NCBI GenBank assembly: GCA_005884765.1
Contig: VAZV01000241.1
Location: 1-32,180, forward strand
Length of the DNA stretch: 32,180 bases
Reading direction: 5' to 3'
Origin: Alphaproteobacteria bacterium
Lineage (GTDB): Bacteria; Pseudomonadota; Alphaproteobacteria; Rhizobiales; Xanthobacteraceae
Shown here: positions 1 through 8,739 of the stretch, one piece after another
How positions within the stretch are numbered: position 1 is the stretch's first letter
How the letters are laid out: every line of letters starts with the position of its first letter
Made by a program: the position numbers and the translations under genes
Notes under the pieces: model-generated
Seen by the model: only the letters and a program-made list of their open reading frames with translations
Database searches by the model: none
Told to the model about the DNA's origin: nothing

Positions 1-943
1 TGATCGGCGCCTCGAACACATTGAGGGTCGGGACCTTGCCAAGGTAGGAATAGGAACGCGGGCGGAAGCGCAGCTTGTTGGTGTGGGCCGAGAGGCGGAT
101 GTCGACCGGGAGCACCCACAGCTTCTTCAGCATTTCGAGGATCCGCGTCTCCGCCGAGATCGGTAGCGCGAACAACACGAGGTCGATACGGGTACGGCGC
201 GCAAACTCGACGATATCATCGACCTTGCCGAGCTTCGGGCTGCCGGCGCAGGTCTCGAGTGCGCGATTGTCGTTACGGTCGTCGAACACGCCGAGCACGT
301 CGATATCCGAATCGTCCTGGGCCTTGAGCGCCGCGACGAGTTGCTCGCCGTTTTGGTCGGAGCCGACGATGATGGTCCGCCGGTCGAGCCGGCCCTGCCG
401 CGCCCAACTGCGAACCATCGAGCGCAGGAATAGCCGTTCGGCAGTCAGTATGCCGAGGCCGGCAAAGAAGAACGCCGAAAGCCACAACCGTGAAATCTCG
501 CCGCCGAGCTTGGCGAAGAACGACGCCCCGATGAACAGCAAGAACACGAAGGCCCAGGATGAGATCATCCGCGTCGTCTGCCCGAGTTGGCCGCGGAACA
601 CCTGCACCTGATAGATATCGCCAGCCTGGAAGCAGACTACGGCGGCCGCGGTCATGCCGAAGATCGCCGCGATATATTCCCAGCGGAAGCCGGAAAGCGG
701 CACGACGTAGCCGATATAGAGCGCAATACCGACAAGGCTGAGCAGGACGAAGTCAGCGAGGCGAACGATTCCCGCCATCACGACCGGCGAATAAGCGCGG
801 CGTACCTTCTGCTTGGTGACGGCGAGCGCGGCCTGCGACAGGCGGCGTCGGCGCTCGACGGGGGAGCGATCGGCTGAAGATGTAACGATAGCCGCGGCCG
901 TTGCCGCGTCATCTAACGTCGAGCACGCGTTGATCGGTTCCAC
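1..943 (-). CDS. Polyprenyl-phosphate sugar-1-phosphate transferase, N-terminal part (partial)
   Basis: The minus-strand frame is open from about 1003 to the window edge, so about 314 codons are visible and the C-terminus is cut off. The translation has four hydrophobic helices near the N-terminus (around DFVLLSLVGIALYIGY and FVFLLFIGASFF), then a Rossmann-like segment with the IIVGSDQNGEQL motif. This is the layout of the membrane and CoA_binding_3 regions of WcaJ/ExoY-like undecaprenyl-phosphate sugar phosphotransferases, which start repeat-unit assembly on the lipid carrier at the inner membrane. The catalytic bacterial-sugar-transferase domain would lie beyond position 1. The start is chosen as GTG at 943 (MEPINACS); GTG at 970 or 976 is also possible and the Shine-Dalgarno is weak. 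The next gene upstream on this strand is a GT4 glycosyltransferase, which fits an exopolysaccharide cluster. Confidence 0.85.
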   Translation of the reverse strand, partial: MEPINACSTLDDAATAAAIVTSSADRSPVERRRRLSQAALAVTKQKVRRAYSPVVMAGIVRLADFVLLSLVGIALYIGYVVPLSGFRWEYIAAIFGMTAAAVVCFQAGDIYQVQVFRGQLGQTTRMISSWAFVFLLFIGASFFAKLGGEISRLWLSAFFFAGLGILTAERLFLRSMVRSWARQGRLDRRTIIVGSDQNGEQLVAALKAQDDSDIDVLGVFDDRNDNRALETCAGSPKLGKVDDIVEFARRTRIDLVLFALPISAETRILEMLKKLWVLPVDIRLSAHTNKLRFRPRSYSYLGKVPTLNVFEAPI

Positions 944-1068
944 TTGTCCAGGTCCGTCTTCGCAAGGCACGCCCACCGAATGGAGGCAGCCGAGCGGAAT
1001 TTCTCAGGGTCGAGGCTTAAAGGACAAATCGGAAGAAACGGTTACGCTGGTAAATAACGGTTAGCAGT

Positions 1069-2241
1069 CTATCGCGTTGGGTTTGCTTCAATCGCATCGC
1101 GGTAGCCGGCCAAGACCCCCTCGACCATCGCCTTCTGCGAGAAATGCAGGAAGATGCGTTCGCGAAGCGATTTTGCCCGCGCCGATGCGGCGTCCGGATC
1201 CTCTATCGCCATCTCGATCGCGTCCGCGATCGCGCCGACGACACCTGGAGCAAACAGCGCTTCGGAATGGGTCCCGAAAATCTCCGGGATACCGCCGACA
1301 TTGGCGGCGACCATCGGGATTCCGGCAGCGCCCGCCTCGATCACGACGTAGGGCATGGAATCGCCGCGGGAGGGAACGACCAGGAGCCTGCCCTTGGAGA
1401 AGCCGTGGCGCGCCTTGACGTGGCCGATGAAACGCACCGACTCGCTCAGCCCGAGCTTCTCCACCTGCGTCGTGAGCGTCGACATTTCCTCGCCGTCGCC
1501 CGCGAGCGTCAACGTCACCGGTCGGCCGTCGGCGTGCAGCCGCGCCACCGCGTCGACCAAAAGATCGGCGCCCTTGATGTGCCTGAATTCGCCGACATAG
1601 ACGACGTCGGTCGCGTCCTCGGCCAACGCAATCGGATCGAACTCATTCGCGGTCACGCCATTGAACACACAGCGTACCAGCCCCGTAGGTACACCGATCA
1701 TGCGCTGATAGGTGTCGCGAGCGTAAGCGCTTTCGAACAGGAACAGATCGGTGCGATTCATCAGCGCGCGTTCGATGCGGCCGTAGAGCGCGCCCTTGAA
1801 TGTGTTGGGCGGATAGTGCAGCGAGCCGCCATGTGGCGTGTAGACGCAAATGATACCGCGTCCGCGCGTCATGGCGCGGACGAAGACTCCAGCCTTGGCG
1901 CCATGTCCGTGCAGCACGTCGGGCTTCAGGCGCCGGATCAGGCGCGTGAAATGCACCCACGCCAGCATGTCGGCCGGCGAAGGCTCGCGGTGAATGGCAA
2001 CGCGGTGAACGCCAAGCTTGAGCCGCGGCGAGAGTTCGGCCAATGCCTGGTCGGCGCGCTCGCCGCCGGTGAGGCTGTCGGCGAGAATGCCGACGTGGTG
2101 GCCGCGATCGGCCTGTCCATGGGCAAGATCGAGGACATGACGGAAAATCCCGCCGACCGGCGGGCGTATCGCATGCAGGATACGAAGCGGCTGGTTTGGT
2201 TGCGGGGCCATGTTCAAAACCAGCGTTCGCGGATGGGACAC
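1069..2241 (-). CDS. GT4-family glycosyltransferase (GT-B fold), exopolysaccharide assembly
   Basis: This 390-aa protein has two Rossmann-like halves. The N-terminal half carries PPVGGIFRHVLDLA, typical of the acceptor domain. The C-terminal half has VVYVGEFRHIKGADLL, LAGDGEE and the donor-site segment DSMPYVVIEAGAAGIPMV, a D-x7-E version of the GT4 E-x7-E motif. GT4 enzymes transfer a sugar from a nucleotide-sugar donor with retention; the exact sugar and acceptor cannot be told. The start is GTG at 2241 (MSHPRT) or ATG at 2211 (MAPQPNQP); neither has a strong ribosome site. It lies 125 bp upstream of the sugar transferase on the same strand and is divergent from the GumC-like gene, so it probably acts in the same polysaccharide pathway on the cytoplasmic face of the inner membrane. 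Confidence 0.88.
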   Translation of the reverse strand: MSHPRTLVLNMAPQPNQPLRILHAIRPPVGGIFRHVLDLAHGQADRGHHVGILADSLTGGERADQALAELSPRLKLGVHRVAIHREPSPADMLAWVHFTRLIRRLKPDVLHGHGAKAGVFVRAMTRGRGIICVYTPHGGSLHYPPNTFKGALYGRIERALMNRTDLFLFESAYARDTYQRMIGVPTGLVRCVFNGVTANEFDPIALAEDATDVVYVGEFRHIKGADLLVDAVARLHADGRPVTLTLAGDGEEMSTLTTQVEKLGLSESVRFIGHVKARHGFSKGRLLVVPSRGDSMPYVVIEAGAAGIPMVAANVGGIPEIFGTHSEALFAPGVVGAIADAIEMAIEDPDAASARAKSLRERIFLHFSQKAMVEGVLAGYRDAIEANPTR

Positions 2242-2414
2242 CTAAGGGAAAATCTTGATTCCGATTAGGAGCTTTCATGGTTAACAAAACATGACCGACG
2301 CCGCCAGTGGCCGCCTGTTCGCGCCCTCAAATCGGCCCGATTAACCCGGCGGCAACCTTAATGGAGTGTAATCGCCAGGCTGCCGTAGAGCAGTTGCGTC
2401 GGCGGGGGTGTGCG
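2242..2414. promoter_or_regulatory. Divergent intergenic region of the polysaccharide genes
   Basis: This 173-bp gap lies between the starts of the divergent GT4 and GumC-like genes and must hold both promoters. It contains an imperfect palindrome at 2277-2294 (CATGGTTAAC then AAAACATG). No convincing sigma-70 boxes were found, so only the general assignment is offered. Confidence 0.35.
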
Positions 2415-4466
2415 ATGCGTTTAGCGTTCTGGCGTGCGGGCATGGCCAAAGCGTTGGTCGAAAAGACCTTGGCCGTGCCGGCGCCGGCAGTTACCGGGCC
2501 GGTCGCGGATCCCCCATCCGGCGATCTGGATCTGCGCGCGCTCGGCCAGGTCCTGATGCGCAAGCGAGCCTTGATCATCGCTCCGACGATGCTCGCCGCC
2601 GTGATCGCGATCATGGCGGTCAATCTGGTGACCCCGCGATATAAATCCGAGGCGCGCATCCTGATCGACGGGCGCGAAAACGTCTTCCTGCGGCCGAACG
2701 GCGAGCGCAACGAGGAGCGCACAGCGCTCGATGCCGAGGCCGTCACCAGTCAGGTCCAGCTCCTGCTTTCGCGCGATCTGGCGCGCGACATCATCAAGAG
2801 GAACAGGCTTGCCGAGAGGGCGGAATTCGATCCGGTACTGCAGGGGGCTGCGCCGCTGAAATCGCTGTTGGCGCTGTTCGGGATCGGCCGCGACCCGTTT
2901 TCGCTGACGCCGGAAGAGCGCGTGCTCGACGCCTACTTCGACCGCCTCACCGCGTACGCCGTCGACAAATCGCGTGTCATCGTGATTGAATTCCAGTCGC
3001 GTGATCCCGAGCTCGCCGCCCGTGTCGCCAACTCGATCGCCGACGGTTATCTGGTGCTACAGCAAAACGCCCGGCAGGAGCAGGCCAAATCCGCCAGCCA
3101 GTGGTTGTCGGGCGAGATCGAAAACTTGCGCAACAAGGTCTCGGAGGCCGAATCCCGTGCCGAGGATTTTCGCTCCAAGTCGAGCCTGTTCATCGGTACG
3201 AACAATACCTCCCTCTCCAACCAGCAGATGGGCGAGCTCAACACGCAATTGAACAACGCGCGCGCGCTGAAGTCTGATGCCGAAACCAAGGCGCGCCTGA
3301 TCCGCGAAATGCTTCAGAGCGGCAAGCCGATCGAGGCGTCCGAAGTGCTCAACTCGGAACTAATGCGCAGGCTATCGGAGCAGCGCGTGACCCTGCGCGC
3401 GCAGTTGGCGGAACAGTCGTCGACCTTGCTCGACCATCATCCTCGCATCAAGGAATTGAAGGCGCAACTCGCCGATCTCGACCGCCAGATTCGCGACGAG
3501 GCCGGCAAGATCTCGCGCTCGCTCGACAACGATGCGCGGATTGCTAGCGGGCGGGTCGAAGGCCTGAGCGCGAGCCTGGAGCAGCTGAAGAAGCAGGCGT
3601 CTTCGAGCAACGGCCAGGACGTCCAGCTGCGGGCGCTGGAGCGCGAAGCCAAGGCGCAGCGCGACCTGCTCGAATCCTATCTTGCCAAATACCGCGAGGC
3701 CAATACCCGCGAGAATATCGATACGGCGCCAGCCGATGGCCGCATCATTTCCCGCGCCATCGTTTCGAATACCCCGGCCTATCCGAAGAAATTGCCGATC
3801 GTGCTGATCGCGACGCTGGCGACGTTGCTGCTCTCGGGCGGTGCGATCCTCACCGGCGAACTCCTGCGCCTGACCGCGCCGCGCGCAGCCGCCGGGTTCA
3901 TATCCCCGTCCGCTTCGATCCACGCGTCACCAGCAATTGTATCCAGCGATAGCGAGCCGGTCGCAGGCGGAGCCCCGGAAATCGCGACCGAGTTGGACGA
4001 AATCGAACGGCTCGCCGAAGCATTGCGCGGCGCCGATGAGGGGACGTGCAAAGTGACCGTGCTCGGCACCGCGTCGACGGAAGGCATCACGTTGACCACG
4101 CTGACGCTTGCCCGGCTGATGGCGCGTGAGGCGCGCGTCGTCGTCGTCGATCTCGCGGCTTCGTCGCCGATCTCTGGGACATCGATCCCTCGTCAGCGCC
4201 GGACGCCCGGGTTCGGACCGCAGGCTGTTGCAATCGCCGCGCCTTGTGCTCGCGATCGATGCGCTGCTCAGGGCTTACGACCACGTGCTGCTCGACGCCG
4301 GAACCGCGTCCGATCTGCCCGCCGAACTGTTGACGGCGAACGCGCGCGCGGTGGTTGTGCCGGATCCGTCGATGGAGCAGGACAGCCGCATGCGGATGTG
4401 CGAACAGCTCAAGGCGGTCGGTTTCTCCGAAGTGGTCATGCTGAGCAAGGCAGTGCAGCCTCCTGA
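2415..4466 (+). CDS. Wzz/GumC-type polysaccharide chain-length protein with disrupted C-terminal kinase-like domain
   Basis: The protein resembles GumC/ExoP co-polymerases that control export and chain length of exopolysaccharide. From ATG 2415 it has an N-terminal transmembrane helix (about residues 52-71), then a Wzz domain starting at TPRYKSEARILIDGRENVF. A long periplasmic coiled coil follows (QLNNARALKSDAETKARLI and neighbours), then the GNVR-like segment SRAIVSNTPAYPKKLP and a second transmembrane helix (about 458-480). The cytoplasmic domain begins KVTVLGTASTEGITLTTL, a P-loop-like segment without the usual GKT/S lysine. Near 4165-4200 the meaningful frame changes: the family-like tail LLQSPRLVLAIDALL to PRVVAA is read in the +1 frame and ends at 4503, whereas this frame continues as Arg/Ala-rich nonsense to 4466. 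ATG 2415 is preferred over GTG 2307 because GGCGGGGG precedes it; ATG 2442 is also possible. Confidence 0.75.
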   Translation: MRLAFWRAGMAKALVEKTLAVPAPAVTGPVADPPSGDLDLRALGQVLMRKRALIIAPTMLAAVIAIMAVNLVTPRYKSEARILIDGRENVFLRPNGERNEERTALDAEAVTSQVQLLLSRDLARDIIKRNRLAERAEFDPVLQGAAPLKSLLALFGIGRDPFSLTPEERVLDAYFDRLTAYAVDKSRVIVIEFQSRDPELAARVANSIADGYLVLQQNARQEQAKSASQWLSGEIENLRNKVSEAESRAEDFRSKSSLFIGTNNTSLSNQQMGELNTQLNNARALKSDAETKARLIREMLQSGKPIEASEVLNSELMRRLSEQRVTLRAQLAEQSSTLLDHHPRIKELKAQLADLDRQIRDEAGKISRSLDNDARIASGRVEGLSASLEQLKKQASSSNGQDVQLRALEREAKAQRDLLESYLAKYREANTRENIDTAPADGRIISRAIVSNTPAYPKKLPIVLIATLATLLLSGGAILTGELLRLTAPRAAAGFISPSASIHASPAIVSSDSEPVAGGAPEIATELDEIERLAEALRGADEGTCKVTVLGTASTEGITLTTLTLARLMAREARVVVVDLAASSPISGTSIPRQRRTPGFGPQAVAIAAPCARDRCAAQGLRPRAARRRNRVRSARRTVDGERARGGCAGSVDGAGQPHADVRTAQGGRFLRSGHAEQGSAAS

Positions 4467-4507
4467 CGCAGCAGAGACTGACCCGCGCGTGGTAGCGGCC
4501 TGAATTT

Positions 4508-5695
4508 TCAACGCAGGCCGCGGCGCAGCTTCTCCGCGAGATGCAACAGCATCTCGTTGCGCTTCACCAGCCGCTTGGTGCGACTAGTGCCTGACATCAC
4601 GAATGCGGCCAGTTTTCCGCGCGCGCTCAACGCAACGAAACTGTCGAAGATCGGCTCGTCGCTCTTGCAGAACTGGCGCTTATAGTCATCCGACCCGATG
4701 CCGAGATCGAGAAGGCCATAGCCGCGCTCCGCATAGTGATCGATGATGTTGCGCATCAGGATCAGGCCGGGGCTGTAGCGCGAACGCTCCGACATCGTGT
4801 AGGTATTGAACATCGTCGAGAAACGATATCCGTCGCCGACACCGGCGAACAGCGCGATGACTTCCTCATCGCATTCAAGGGCATGGATATCGATGGCGCG
4901 ACCGCCGCCGGTCAGTCGTGTCAGGCAGGTGTCACGGATGAAATTCTCGACGCCCGCTTCGGCAAACACGTTGGGCAGCTTTTGTTCCGCCATCCGCAAC
5001 GGCTTGACGCGGAAGAACCAGTCGAGCAGCCGCGCGACTTCGGCGTCGGTATCGGCAACGTGATAACGATAACCCGGCGCGTCGAGCTTGCGTTCCTTGC
5101 TTTTCAGCCGGCGGCGGAACGAATTGCTCATCCTGTCCGTGGGCGGTGCGCCCGGCACCATCGTGAGCACGGGGCAATCGTTGGCCGAGGGTTGTTTCGG
5201 CAGGCTGGCAAACGGATTTGAAACATCCCGCCAACGTAGCGGCTGTTGCGTCAGCGCCAGCACGTCGGCGGCGGATCGCTCGCAAATTCCCGACAGCAGC
5301 GCGGCGAGATCGGCAGCGCTGGCCTCGCAGGCGAAATCCTTGTCCCACAACGCCATGTTGAACGTCGTGTGCTTGCCGCCCATGAAGCATGCGACGCGAA
5401 CGCTGTGCTCGTGCACGAGCGTCAGCGGCAACAGCAGCAGCGGCCGGCCGTCGCCGTCATAGGCGATCACGATGAAGGCGGTTGCGTTCGCGCGCGCGCC
5501 GGCCTGCCGTTGCCAATTGGCGAGAAAGTCGAAGCGTTGATAGGGCGTGAACAGTTGCGTCGGATATTCGAGACGGCGCCAGATCGGTTCGGCATCGCCA
5601 AGATCGGTGACGATATCGACGCGCGCGATACGGCTCATCCGCGACCGCGCTGACGCTTCTGCCGTCCGGCTCTCGATCGCGGCAGCCATGGTCAT
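4508..5695 (-). CDS. GNAT/BioF2-like acetyltransferase (FemAB-related), polysaccharide modification
   Basis: From ATG 5695 the protein is 395 aa. It has the split acetyltransferase layout of the Acetyltransf_6/BioF2-like family: an N-terminal half with PLLLLPLTLVHEH, then FRRRLKSKERKL, WFFRVKPLRMAEQ, and a C-terminal half with GYRFSTMFNTYT and GYGLLDLGIGSDDYKRQFC. In rhizobial polysaccharide loci such proteins are thought to acylate sugars or lipid-linked intermediates; the true donor and acceptor are unknown. The frame extends upstream to 5767, but ATG 5695 follows GGAGACGGG at a reasonable distance and is preferred. It converges with the GumC-like gene (5 bp apart) and is divergent from the deacetylase homologue, so it belongs to the polysaccharide block. 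Confidence 0.8.
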   Translation of the reverse strand: MTMAAAIESRTAEASARSRMSRIARVDIVTDLGDAEPIWRRLEYPTQLFTPYQRFDFLANWQRQAGARANATAFIVIAYDGDGRPLLLLPLTLVHEHSVRVACFMGGKHTTFNMALWDKDFACEASAADLAALLSGICERSAADVLALTQQPLRWRDVSNPFASLPKQPSANDCPVLTMVPGAPPTDRMSNSFRRRLKSKERKLDAPGYRYHVADTDAEVARLLDWFFRVKPLRMAEQKLPNVFAEAGVENFIRDTCLTRLTGGGRAIDIHALECDEEVIALFAGVGDGYRFSTMFNTYTMSERSRYSPGLILMRNIIDHYAERGYGLLDLGIGSDDYKRQFCKSDEPIFDSFVALSARGKLAAFVMSGTSRTKRLVKRNEMLLHLAEKLRRGLR

Positions 5696-5825
5696 CGCGA
5701 AACCCGTCTCCAGGGAACTATTTAGATTTTTCAGCTTCAGCCGACCTTTGCAAAGAAGTGTCAACAAAGGGTAATGACTAAGCCGGCCTTAAAGGTCGGG
5801 ATTCGCCGGATCAAGAGGCGGGAAT

Positions 5826-6875
5826 TTGCCATCCGACAACATATTGTTGACGAGCCTGGGGCTCGAGCTCGCCTATTTCAGCGGCCGCAGCTGGACCGAA
5901 CGCCGCGGCGCGGGCGCCATCCTGCGGTTCGAACGCGTGCGCCCCCGGCGCCCCGGCCGTTTTCAGCCTCTCAAATCCCGCGAAGTTACCCCGAGATTTC
6001 TCGATCGAACACTGAGGGCGTTGAAGCGCTGGAAATATGACATTGTCGATATGGACGAGGCCTGCCGGCGCGCGGTGATCATGAGCGGACCGCGGCGGTT
6101 TGTGTGCCTGACGTTCGACGGGGTCTACAGGGATCTGATCACATCGGCCTATCCGGTATTGTCGCGCCATCGCGTTCCCTTCACGGTCTATGTGCCCACG
6201 GCGTTTCCCGACGGCGTCGGCGAGGCCTGGTGGCTTGCACTCGAGCAAATTCTCGCGCGCGAAAGCCGCGTCAGCCTCGTCATCGATCGCAGGGAACGGC
6301 ATTTCACCACCGCAACAACGGCGGAGAAATATCACGTCCACGAATTTCTCGAGAGCTGGATGCGCACGTTGGCGCCGCCTGAGCTCTCGGCCGCGATCAT
6401 GGATCTGTGCAAACGATACTCGGTCGATCTGAAGGGGCTGTCGCGCGAAGCAGCGATGGACTGGAGTGACCTTGCCAGGCTTGCGGCCGATCCCAACGTG
6501 ACGTTTGGCAGCGCGACGGTGAATTATTCCGCGCTGTCGAGCCTGAAGGATGGTGCAGCGCTGCGCGAAATGACGATGGGCAAGGCGGTCGCGGAGACCG
6601 CCCTCCAGCGGCAGATCAGGCATTTTGCCTATCCGTTCGGCGACCCCGCTTCCTGGCGGCGAACGCATCTGGTGATGGCGGCCGAAGAGGCCGGGTTTGC
6701 CAGCGCGGTCTCCACGATCCCGGGCATCGTGGAAGCGGCGGGGCGCACGAATTTGTACGCGCTGCCGCGCATCAGTTGGGATGGACGGCTGGGTTCGCTG
6801 CGCGCCATGCGCGTGCTGCTTTCGGGCGCCCCCTTCGCGCCGGTGAAGCCGACGCGGAACAGCCCGGCCGTTTAA
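5826..6875 (+). CDS. Polysaccharide deacetylase (NodB) homologue, probably catalytically inactive
   Basis: The 349-aa protein shows the carbohydrate esterase 4 fold: LTFDGVYRDLITSAYPVL (motif 1 region), VPFTVYVPT, then FGSATVNYSALS (motif 2 region) and HFAYPFGDP (motif 3). In active CE4 enzymes motif 1 is TFDDG and motif 2 contains H-x3-H; the second Asp and both His bind the metal. Here motif 1 reads T-F-D98-G-V, and the two His positions are Ala230 and Tyr234. All three metal ligands are therefore absent, so deacetylation by the standard mechanism is unlikely. The start is TTG 5826, preceded by GAGGCGGGA. It overlaps the convergent DUF2842 gene by 4 bp. It may act as a sugar-binding or scaffolding protein in exopolysaccharide assembly (inference). 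Confidence 0.82.
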   Translation: MPSDNILLTSLGLELAYFSGRSWTERRGAGAILRFERVRPRRPGRFQPLKSREVTPRFLDRTLRALKRWKYDIVDMDEACRRAVIMSGPRRFVCLTFDGVYRDLITSAYPVLSRHRVPFTVYVPTAFPDGVGEAWWLALEQILARESRVSLVIDRRERHFTTATTAEKYHVHEFLESWMRTLAPPELSAAIMDLCKRYSVDLKGLSREAAMDWSDLARLAADPNVTFGSATVNYSALSSLKDGAALREMTMGKAVAETALQRQIRHFAYPFGDPASWRRTHLVMAAEEAGFASAVSTIPGIVEAAGRTNLYALPRISWDGRLGSLRAMRVLLSGAPFAPVKPTRNSPAV

Positions 6876-7078
6876 GCGTCAGGCCGCGCCATCCAGCTCA
6901 CGATCGGCATCGCCGGCAGCACCCAGCCGAGACCGGCCACTACATAGAAAATCGCCTGCAGCACGCCGGAATTCGCAAGCCACGGCGTTTGCGCGGCCGT
7001 CATGCCGAGCAACGACCACACCACCACCAGCAGCAACAGAGCGATGGTTCCAACGAACTTGCGGCTGCGGATGGTCAT
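6872..7078 (-). CDS. DUF2842-family small membrane protein
   Basis: The 68-aa product starts MTIRSRKFVGTIALL and has two hydrophobic helices (TIALLLLVVVWSLLGM and LQAIFYVVAGLGWVLPAMPIV) followed by the short tail SWMARPDA. This is the size and pattern of DUF2842, a family of unknown function common in Alphaproteobacteria. It overlaps the 3' end of the deacetylase homologue by 4 bp in convergent orientation and is divergent from ctaA. An inner-membrane location is expected. Confidence 0.8.
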   Translation of the reverse strand: MTIRSRKFVGTIALLLLVVVWSLLGMTAAQTPWLANSGVLQAIFYVVAGLGWVLPAMPIVSWMARPDA

Positions 7079-7114
7079 GGCGGAAATGTGCGGTTTTGTT
7101 GCGGCCCGCGCAGC

Positions 7115-7142
7115 TTGCGCGCGGGGAGGGGCGGACTATAAG
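7115..7142 (+). promoter_or_regulatory. Candidate ctaA promoter
   Basis: TTGCGC (7115-7120) and TATAAG (7137-7142) are separated by 16 bp and lie about 50 bp upstream of the ctaA ATG. A GC hairpin (7105-7125, CCCGCGC/GCGCGGG) overlaps the -35 box. This assignment is by eye only. Confidence 0.35.
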
Positions 7143-7152
7143 GGGCGCGAAA

Positions 7153-7183
7153 ATTCATTCAAGCCAGAGAATTCATTCAAGCC
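7153..7183. repeat. 13-bp direct repeat in the ctaA leader
   Basis: ATTCATTCAAGCC occurs at 7153-7165 and again at 7171-7183, an 18-bp period, just before the ctaA start at 7189. It probably arose by local slippage; a regulatory role is not excluded. Confidence 0.7.
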
Positions 7184-7188
7184 TTGGC

Positions 7189-8280
7189 ATGACTTCGATT
7201 TCCGCACAACGCACGCCCGAGAAACGCGCCGTCCGCTGGTGGCTGTTTTCGGTCGCGCTCTTGATCGCGATCATGGTGCTGGTCGGCGGCGCCACGCGGC
7301 TTACCGAGTCCGGGCTTTCGATCGTCGAATGGAAGCCAGTCACCGGCGCGCTGCCGCCGCTCACCGAGGCGCAATGGACGCAGGCGTTCGATGCCTACAA
7401 GACCATCCCGCAATATCACGCGCTCAACGCCGGCATGACCCTCGCCGCATTCAAGACGATCTTCTGGTGGGAATGGAGCCATCGACTGCTCGGGCGCGCG
7501 ATCGGTGCCGTCTACCTGATCCCGTTCCTCTGGTTCCTGTGGCGCGGCGGCTTGAGCGCGGAGTTGAAGCGGCGGTTGTGGCTGATCTTCGCGCTTGGCG
7601 CGCTACAGGGCGCGGTAGGCTGGTGGATGGTGGCCTCAGGGCTTTCCGAACGCGTGGAAGTCTCGCAATATCGCCTCGCCACGCATCTGGTGCTGGCGCT
7701 GCTGATTTTTGCGGCCGTGGTCTGGACCTTGCGCCGGCTGGCCGAGGGGGTGTCGATTGCGGGCGCGGCTCGCCTGAAGATAGCCAGCGTCGCGCTCGTG
7801 GTGCTCACCTTCATGCAGCTTTATCTGGGCGCGCTGGTTGCGGGCCTGCGCGCAGGCCTCCTCTACAATACCTGGCCCGATATCGACGGTTCGCTCGTTC
7901 CCGCGGCGGCGCGGCTATGGTTTGAAACGCCGTGGTGGCGCAACCTGTTGGACAATGCCTTGACCGTGCAGTTCGAGCATCGGATGACCGCCTACGCGCT
8001 GTTTGGGCTGGCGGCGCTCCACGCGTTCGACGCCGCCCGATCACGGGTGGGGACGGCCGCGATCAGCGGCGCGCTATGGCTGCTCGCGGGCATCACCGTG
8101 CAGGCAACGCTCGGCATCCTGACGCTGCTCAATCAGGTGCCGATTGCGTTGGCGTTGGCACATCAGGCCGCAGCGATCGCCGTGCTGACGCTGGCGGTAT
8201 TGCAAGCCGAGCGGCTGGCGGCGCGGCGGCCGCAATCGGCGCGGCAACAAGTCGCCGCGCCGGTCGGTCAGCTCGGTTAA
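7189..8280 (+). CDS. ctaA: Heme A synthase (COX15/CtaA)
   Basis: The 363-aa inner-membrane protein converts heme O to heme A for aa3-type cytochrome oxidase. The COX15/CtaA signature is clear: LVGGATRLTESGLSIVEWKP near the first helix, FWWEWSHRLLGR with His98, SQYRLATHLVLAL with His166, FEHRMTAY with His264 and ALAHQAAAI with His325. These are the four His positions expected to bind heme in the two half-domains, and about eight transmembrane helices are visible. ATG 7189 (MTSISAQ) is chosen; the frame extends to 7096 but the extension is not family-like. The ribosome site is weak. No other oxidase genes are in the window. Confidence 0.93.
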   Translation: MTSISAQRTPEKRAVRWWLFSVALLIAIMVLVGGATRLTESGLSIVEWKPVTGALPPLTEAQWTQAFDAYKTIPQYHALNAGMTLAAFKTIFWWEWSHRLLGRAIGAVYLIPFLWFLWRGGLSAELKRRLWLIFALGALQGAVGWWMVASGLSERVEVSQYRLATHLVLALLIFAAVVWTLRRLAEGVSIAGAARLKIASVALVVLTFMQLYLGALVAGLRAGLLYNTWPDIDGSLVPAAARLWFETPWWRNLLDNALTVQFEHRMTAYALFGLAALHAFDAARSRVGTAAISGALWLLAGITVQATLGILTLLNQVPIALALAHQAAAIAVLTLAVLQAERLAARRPQSARQQVAAPVGQLG

Positions 8281-8289
8281 TACAACCGG

Positions 8290-8619
8290 TCAACAATAGC
8301 CGTAAACGCCGCAGGCGTAGGGCAGGCGCCACCAATAGCCGACGTAGGGCCCACCGTAGTAGGGGCCCTGGTAGTCGTAGGAAAACGCGCGCCCATAATA
8401 GCCTGGGATCGTCGAGGAGCCCGGCAGTATCGGTGTGCCCGGCAAATTCTGGAGATAGCCACCGGGTCCGTCGGCCGGCGTAATCAGCAAATCCGGATCG
8501 CGCTCGACGTAGGCCGGTGCCGCTTGGCGCCGGCCATAGGATGGAAGGTCGGCAGCGCACGCGGCACTCGCCGATGCGATCGTGAAAAGAGCGAGCGCTG
8601 CGACGCGCAACATCGGCAT
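8290..8619 (-). CDS. Small secreted Gly/Tyr/Pro-rich protein
   Basis: From ATG 8619 (or 8613) the protein is about 108 aa. It begins with a signal peptide (MPMLRVAALALFTIASASA, probable cleavage near AACAADL), so it should enter the periplasm. The rest is rich in Tyr, Gly and Pro: LPGTPILPGSSTIPGYY, then GPYYGGPYVGYWWRLPYACG. Two Cys occur near the C-terminus. No enzyme family is recognised. The frame extends to 8670, but that part precedes the signal peptide. The gene converges with ctaA, leaving only a few bases between them. Confidence 0.65.
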   Translation of the reverse strand: MPMLRVAALALFTIASASAACAADLPSYGRRQAAPAYVERDPDLLITPADGPGGYLQNLPGTPILPGSSTIPGYYGRAFSYDYQGPYYGGPYVGYWWRLPYACGVYGYC

Positions 8620-8739
8620 TTCCGAATTATCCGGCCTCTCGGGGGACACTTCCCGTCGGACGCGAGCCACAGGGTGCTCACTTCGTCGGCGCCAACATCA
8701 TCCAGAAGCATGATAAACGATTGGTTAACTCCGAATAAT

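Noticed and set aside
1144..2268. 374-codon plus-strand ORF opposite the GT4 gene
   Set aside because: His/Arg/Asp-rich antisense shadow of a recognised glycosyltransferase.
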